A stretch of 64,000 nucleotides of DNA from Cadophora sp. MPI-SDFR-AT-0126 (Eukaryota; Ascomycota; Leotiomycetes; Helotiales; Ploettnerulaceae), in the NCBI GenBank assembly GCA_020747065.1, contig JAGMVK010000003.1:806001-870000 (forward strand), given 5' to 3'. The position numbers and the translations under genes are program-made. The notes under the pieces were generated by a model that saw only the letters and a list, made by a program, of their open reading frames with translations, was not told where the DNA came from and did not search any database. This document shows, in pieces, positions 59,860 through 64,000 of the stretch (position 1 is its first letter; the number at the start of each line of letters is the position of its first letter).

Positions 59860-62800
59860 TCAGTATATGCCTTGCGTGCGGTACTGGAATGTATCATATC
59901 TATGTTCGGTCAGCTCCATGTATACGTAAAAGGGAAGAAACCAGGCATGAGGACTGGGGTGTGAGAAATGGCGCAGACATACAATCGTGTATAGTAACTT
60001 CCCAAAGACTTCCCAATCAAATCCGTTTCTACAAATTGCTCTGCCTCATCCGCACTAAGCTGCAGCTGAAAGCGTTGTCGCAGACTATTGGTCGCTTGGA
60101 GGACACCATATGAGAAACATGGCATCTTCGACTCGCGACCCATCATATTTACAAGGTCAATCAAGTTATCTGCCGATCGTCGAAGTGCTATAAATGTTAG
60201 CAGGGACAAATACAACAAGGACAGAAGCATACCTTGGAAAGCTTGTTTGCACAATTTCTTGTAATCATCAAAAGCTGGCGATCCAACACCGCCCAGAACA
60301 TCCACATAATCTTGTGTTAACTTGAAAGGTGCTGCTTCGAATCCGACTGATCCAGGCGAGTTCGAGAGCATGAATCCAAAATCAATATGAATTATGTGTC
60401 CCTCGTTGTCAACGAGAACGTTGCCATTGTGTCGGTCTTTCAGCTGCAGGATGTAAGAAATGATGCTGTACGCCGCGAGTGACCGCTTGAAACACCCTTG
60501 AGCTGCTTGATATGCCTCCGTCTCGGGAGCTCCGAAAGTTTTGACGAAGTGGTCCTTTAATGTTGCGATCCTTCTGCGTGGATTCTGACCCGCTTCGATC
60601 GTGGCTAGAGTCAAACTCCTCTTCAGTGAGTGTAATGAAACACCATTCGTGATGGTTTCGATCAGTCCTGATGACTCTCCAGTGACTAGAATCCGCATTC
60701 GCTTGACCCAGACAGGGGTTTGGGCATCCTGCCAAATCTTGTCGCAAACCTGGATCAGTTGACACGCGAATGCTTCTTGTCTCAAATCATCTCCAGTCTT
60801 GACAATGACGCTTAACACATCCCAATTCTTCATCCAGCCATATGGAGACGATTTCCGGATCCGCTCTTTCTTCAGATTCCATGCTTCGCCAAAAGTGGCA
60901 GCACTTGGATCGTCTCTGTCGCCTTTCCTTTGGACACCGCCAGTTTTCTGGTCGTTCTCCATTCTGGCAGCACCGGCTCCGGTATTCAAAGCCGAGTCAG
61001 TAGTAGTTCCCTCCTCGATATCTTCAGGCACAATGTTGGCAGCAGCAACATTGGCATTTGCCATTATTGTGTCGAAAGTAGGTGCGCTCATCCCATCATC
61101 TACTTCGAAACTCTGCTCTTCCAAGCTTTGCATACTGGCAATGATCTTTGCGCGAATGGCTGCAACTTCATGTTTCGGCCGCTTTCCGCTCGTCGAATCT
61201 AACTGCGCCAGCATTTGGGAAGCCGTCCTCATGTGGGTTGCGAGTGCCGAGAAATCCGGTTGATCAGCAGCTCCAGACCGACCATGGCTGGGTAAAGTCA
61301 TTTTTCTGCCAGGACTACTCGATCGGGATGTCGAGGCCCCTGACGTTCTAGGGGTGACGAGACCGGATTGTGTAGACAAAGTCGTAGCACCACTCGAGAG
61401 GCGTGGTAGGTGAGTAATCGGAGCATTCTCTTTCTCTGGAGCGCCACCAACGCTATTCATCAGCGGAGAGCTTCCAATGTCCCCAGAAACAGGCTCGAAC
61501 ACACTGTCCGTCGGTGTCTCAGTAGGCTTGTTCCCATTTCGTGCCCGTCCTGATTCCGAAAGATCGAATATGCGGCGTCTACTCGATCCTTGCTCAGACA
61601 AAAGTTTAGCCAATAAGGTCTTATTATCGGCTGTCGATGGCTCAAATGAAAAGTCATCTCGTAAAACTTCAACCATAAGCAGGTACGGCACTTTCTCTGC
61701 GCTATTCAGAACTGTTGCTTCGGCCGGATTTAGTCTGACTATCCTATGGTGTCGACTCTTACTGGGAATACCATCTACTAACGTTGCAGGGCATATCACT
61801 GGGATGTCCACCTCGGCTGGTAAGTCCTGGTCAATAAGTGCCAATTCTGCTCGGAGTGCGCTGAGACGTGCTGGTTTGGGGACAACAACCAGTCTGGTGG
61901 ATATGTCTTCCAGAGCTGTTATAAATTGGGTTTGGGAGCGAAAGTAATTCTGTCTCAATAACTTCACTTTCTGTGCATCTGACAGAGCCCCAGGAGTAAG
62001 GGGCCTAGCAACATGTACATGTTTCTTGTGGACCAGCTCTGATGGACGCTGAGCTAAACCAGCAGTTGCTGGTGTAGGTGGCCTTGTTGCTGACATTCGT
62101 GGCGAGCGGGCATCAGGTAATGGTAGGGAGGAAGAACTGAGTCGAGGATCTGCAGCCTGAAGGTCAAGATGTGTTGGCCGGGGTCTGGGCTCCAACGGCT
62201 GTCTACGACTCGAATTCGAGGATGATGGCCTCGAGAGAGATGTTGTCCTGTTCGGTCTCGGACGAGAATCCGAAGGGAAGTTGCCATTTACAGGTGTACT
62301 TGCTGTGCGTCCACCCTCCTTCGCCCTCCTCGTCCTCGTAGATCCCGGGGTGGTCGTATGGCTCCGCACAATTTTCTGCTGGGTCTGGCTTGCATCTGAA
62401 ATAACGTCTCCAGTAGACTGAGGTTTCCTTGCCTGGGCGATTGCCAACGGACCGGCCCATTTTGGAAGAAAGGGAACCGCAACACTAGCCAACACAAAGC
62501 TGGCCAGCACCGTCACAGGCAGAACGTTCTCTTTGATCTTCTCATTTCTTGCCGGCTCTGCAACCCCAAACACAATATGTTGCACCTTATTATATATCCT
62601 CCTACACGTCTTGAAAGCCTCAGATTGTGGATTCGCAGATAAATCGTGGAGGTATGTTTGGAAGAGCCAGAATGTCTACAGCCTCCTATTAGCAATCGTG
62701 TCTTTCTCCTCGGCCAGGCGCGGAACCCACGAGCAGCGCAGCGTTCACAGATTCCTCGCATAAATCTAAAATGAATTCCTCCAATGCCATAGACTCGTTG

Positions 62801-63049
62801 TCGACGCTAATAATGAGGTGGCAGAGTTGTGGGAGGAAGAATTCGATTTCCTCATAGCTGAATTGGCGGAGTTTCGAGCAGAGGACATAGTGGATGCCGA
62901 CATGGTCCGCATATCGTCTTTTTGGCGTCAGCTGTACTCAAAAAGCATATATGGGAAAAGGGGCCATACGACAGGTACGCCACGGAAAGGAACGGGTTCT
63001 GATTGAAGACATCGCTCTCGATGAATCTCTTCAGTAGGTCCCACGACAT
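59860..63049 (-). CDS. PIK1: Phosphatidylinositol 4-kinase PIK1
   Basis: Five exons (63049-62973, 62917-62731, 62675-60233, 60187-59983, 59899-59860) give 983 aa, normal for fungal Pik1. It phosphorylates phosphatidylinositol to PI4P at the Golgi and in the nucleus, acting with frequenin. The N-terminus MSWDLLKRFIESDVFNQNPF and the segment LRQFSYEEIEFFLPQLCHL form the lipid-kinase-unique/helical region. The middle is Ser/Pro-rich. The kinase domain covers about residues 680-975, with VKTGDDLRQEAFACQLIQ, catalytic KDRHNGN (Asp835) and DFGFML (Asp853). The C-terminus YTRLYDTFQYRTQGIY is reached only through a small last exon. Intron 3 (45 nt) lacks a stop, so unspliced reading adds 15 residues. 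Confidence is high. Confidence 0.95.
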
Positions 63050-63714
63050 TTGGCCTACCAGATGTTGGCGGTATGGAGGGAGCGAGCGAAGAGGCACAAT
63101 GCCTCTGATAATCTCGACATCAACAGGAACGGCGAAGGGCGAGGAGCATGGTTAGACGAACCATGTACTTTATTCGTGACAGTTAATTCGGTTCAACGGC
63201 GGGTCGTCTTCCTCTGGCCTTTAAAGTGCCAAGTTAGAGGTTTCCATCATTGAATTCGGGTCAAGCCACTTTGAGGCGCTGAGGCGTTCCGCACGCCCCG
63301 GCAGAATTTATCCGAGCCCCACTACTTCCCCCTTTTACCTTCAGCACACCTGTCATGCTTAAAGGTAATCCTTAAAGGTAAAGTTTCATGAAAGCTTCAG
63401 GTTCAAAGTTCGAATCCTTGGACCCTGATTACACTGTGATAAAATATTACACTCAAAAAGTGAAAACACGTCTTAACCCAGCCACCCATATCAGATCCAA
63501 CTCAATCTTGCGGCCGTTGGGTCATAAATCGCATTAACCCATAACGCTTTTCAACCTCATCAGTGTTGCTTGCTTGTACTTCAATTATTCTGATATATGA
63601 AGGGGAGCTCATAAACTGCTCCTAAAAATCTCTTATCATACAGACTTCTATCATGATCATACATATGCCCGTCCAACGCCAAAAATGTAAGTCTGATGCT
63701 TTCGCTATGCTTAT
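63050..63714. other. Intergenic region, PIK1 promoter side
   Basis: Upstream of PIK1 and downstream of the DUF4188-like gene, both minus strand. A short stretch near 63400-63420 resembles a tRNA T-loop but has no tRNA around it. Confidence 0.6.
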
Positions 63715-64000
63715 TCAAACAGTCTCATGAGTACCCGCATCCGGTTCATAAACAGCCTTAAGATCCTCTTTCCTATCCAACAAACCTCTCCTCCCCATAG
63801 ATGTCCTCAGGTTTCCCCTAGACGCATCCAACAAAGGGCGAACCCATTCCTCCTTCACCTCACCTCCGACCAACTGTCCATCCTTCTTCAAGTACGTCGT
63901 ATTTGCGAGAAGGGTTGGTTGGAAATTAACATAGACGCCTTCCCACATTCCTGCATCAGCTTCATATACTTCGTGCATGATTCCGACGTGGTTGAGCTTC
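63715..64000 (-). CDS. C-terminal part of a DUF4188-like (monooxygenase-related) protein, cut by window edge
   Basis: The minus-strand frame enters from the right edge and stops at 63715, giving the last 94 residues. The text KLNHVGIMHEVYEADAGMWE followed by VYVNFQPTLLANTT matches the end of DUF4188 proteins, which resemble heme-free monooxygenase folds and often sit beside aldoxime or secondary-metabolism genes. The tail contains VRPLLDASRGNLRTSMGRRG. The N-terminal part is outside the window, so completeness and activity cannot be judged. Confidence 0.65.
   Translation of the reverse strand, partial: KLNHVGIMHEVYEADAGMWEGVYVNFQPTLLANTTYLKKDGQLVGGEVKEEWVRPLLDASRGNLRTSMGRRGLLDRKEDLKAVYEPDAGTHETV

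Noticed and set aside
63385..63430. tRNA-like T-loop (GTTCGAATCC)
   Set aside because: The flanking stem does not pair properly and there is no anticodon arm or acceptor stem at the right distances.

Overview
The window looks like a chromosome segment of a filamentous ascomycete (Pezizomycotina; a Leotiomycete is my guess, not proven). Evidence: short 45-125 nt GT-AG introns in almost every gene, ordinary fungal housekeeping genes, a Fot1/pogo transposon with a copia element inside it, and a strong signature of repeat-induced point mutation (RIP). I saw no rRNA, convincing tRNA, CRISPR or prokaryotic operon. Gene models below were spliced by hand; all multi-exon models listed as CDS close in frame.

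Layout. 1-19.2 kb is gene-poor: a frameshifted kinase fragment at the left edge, a short-chain dehydrogenase (1.8-3.0 kb), then widely spaced small genes, three of which encode two-finger C2H2 proteins with the same phase-1 intron after the second finger (4.6, 11.1 and 18.4 kb; the 11.1 kb copy is frameshifted). A 191-aa gene at 14.3 kb has the same exon phases and an equally long middle exon but no fingers.

20.2-37.5 kb is gene-dense: an RBBP6-like RING/RGG/RS-rich protein (-), an alpha/beta hydrolase (+), a decayed SET-domain gene followed by 2 kb of broken coding-like sequence, a UTP16-type U3 snoRNP protein (-), a mitochondrial-looking Sel1/TPR protein (+), a broken 2EXR gene (-), a tandem GFA-domain protein (-) and a GNAT acetyltransferase (-). 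37.5-46.6 kb holds a histone-fold NC2-alpha/Bur6-like gene with long, simple-sequence-rich flanks, and an eight-exon Dal5-type MFS transporter.

47.69-57.14 kb is one nested transposon block. A 1.83 kb Fot1-like element with 49 bp inverted repeats and TA target duplications is split by a 7.6 kb Ty1/copia element with 215 bp LTRs and a perfect GAAAC duplication. The two LTRs differ only by transitions, and stop codons fill the reading frames, as expected after RIP. A decayed minus-strand gene lies between RNase H and the 3' LTR.

57.5-64 kb returns to normal sequence: an unrecognised 417-aa gene (-), the phosphatidylinositol 4-kinase PIK1 (-, five exons, 983 aa) and the C-terminus of a DUF4188-like protein running off the right edge. 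The genes do not form an obvious pathway; housekeeping genes flank lineage-specific and transposon-derived sequence.
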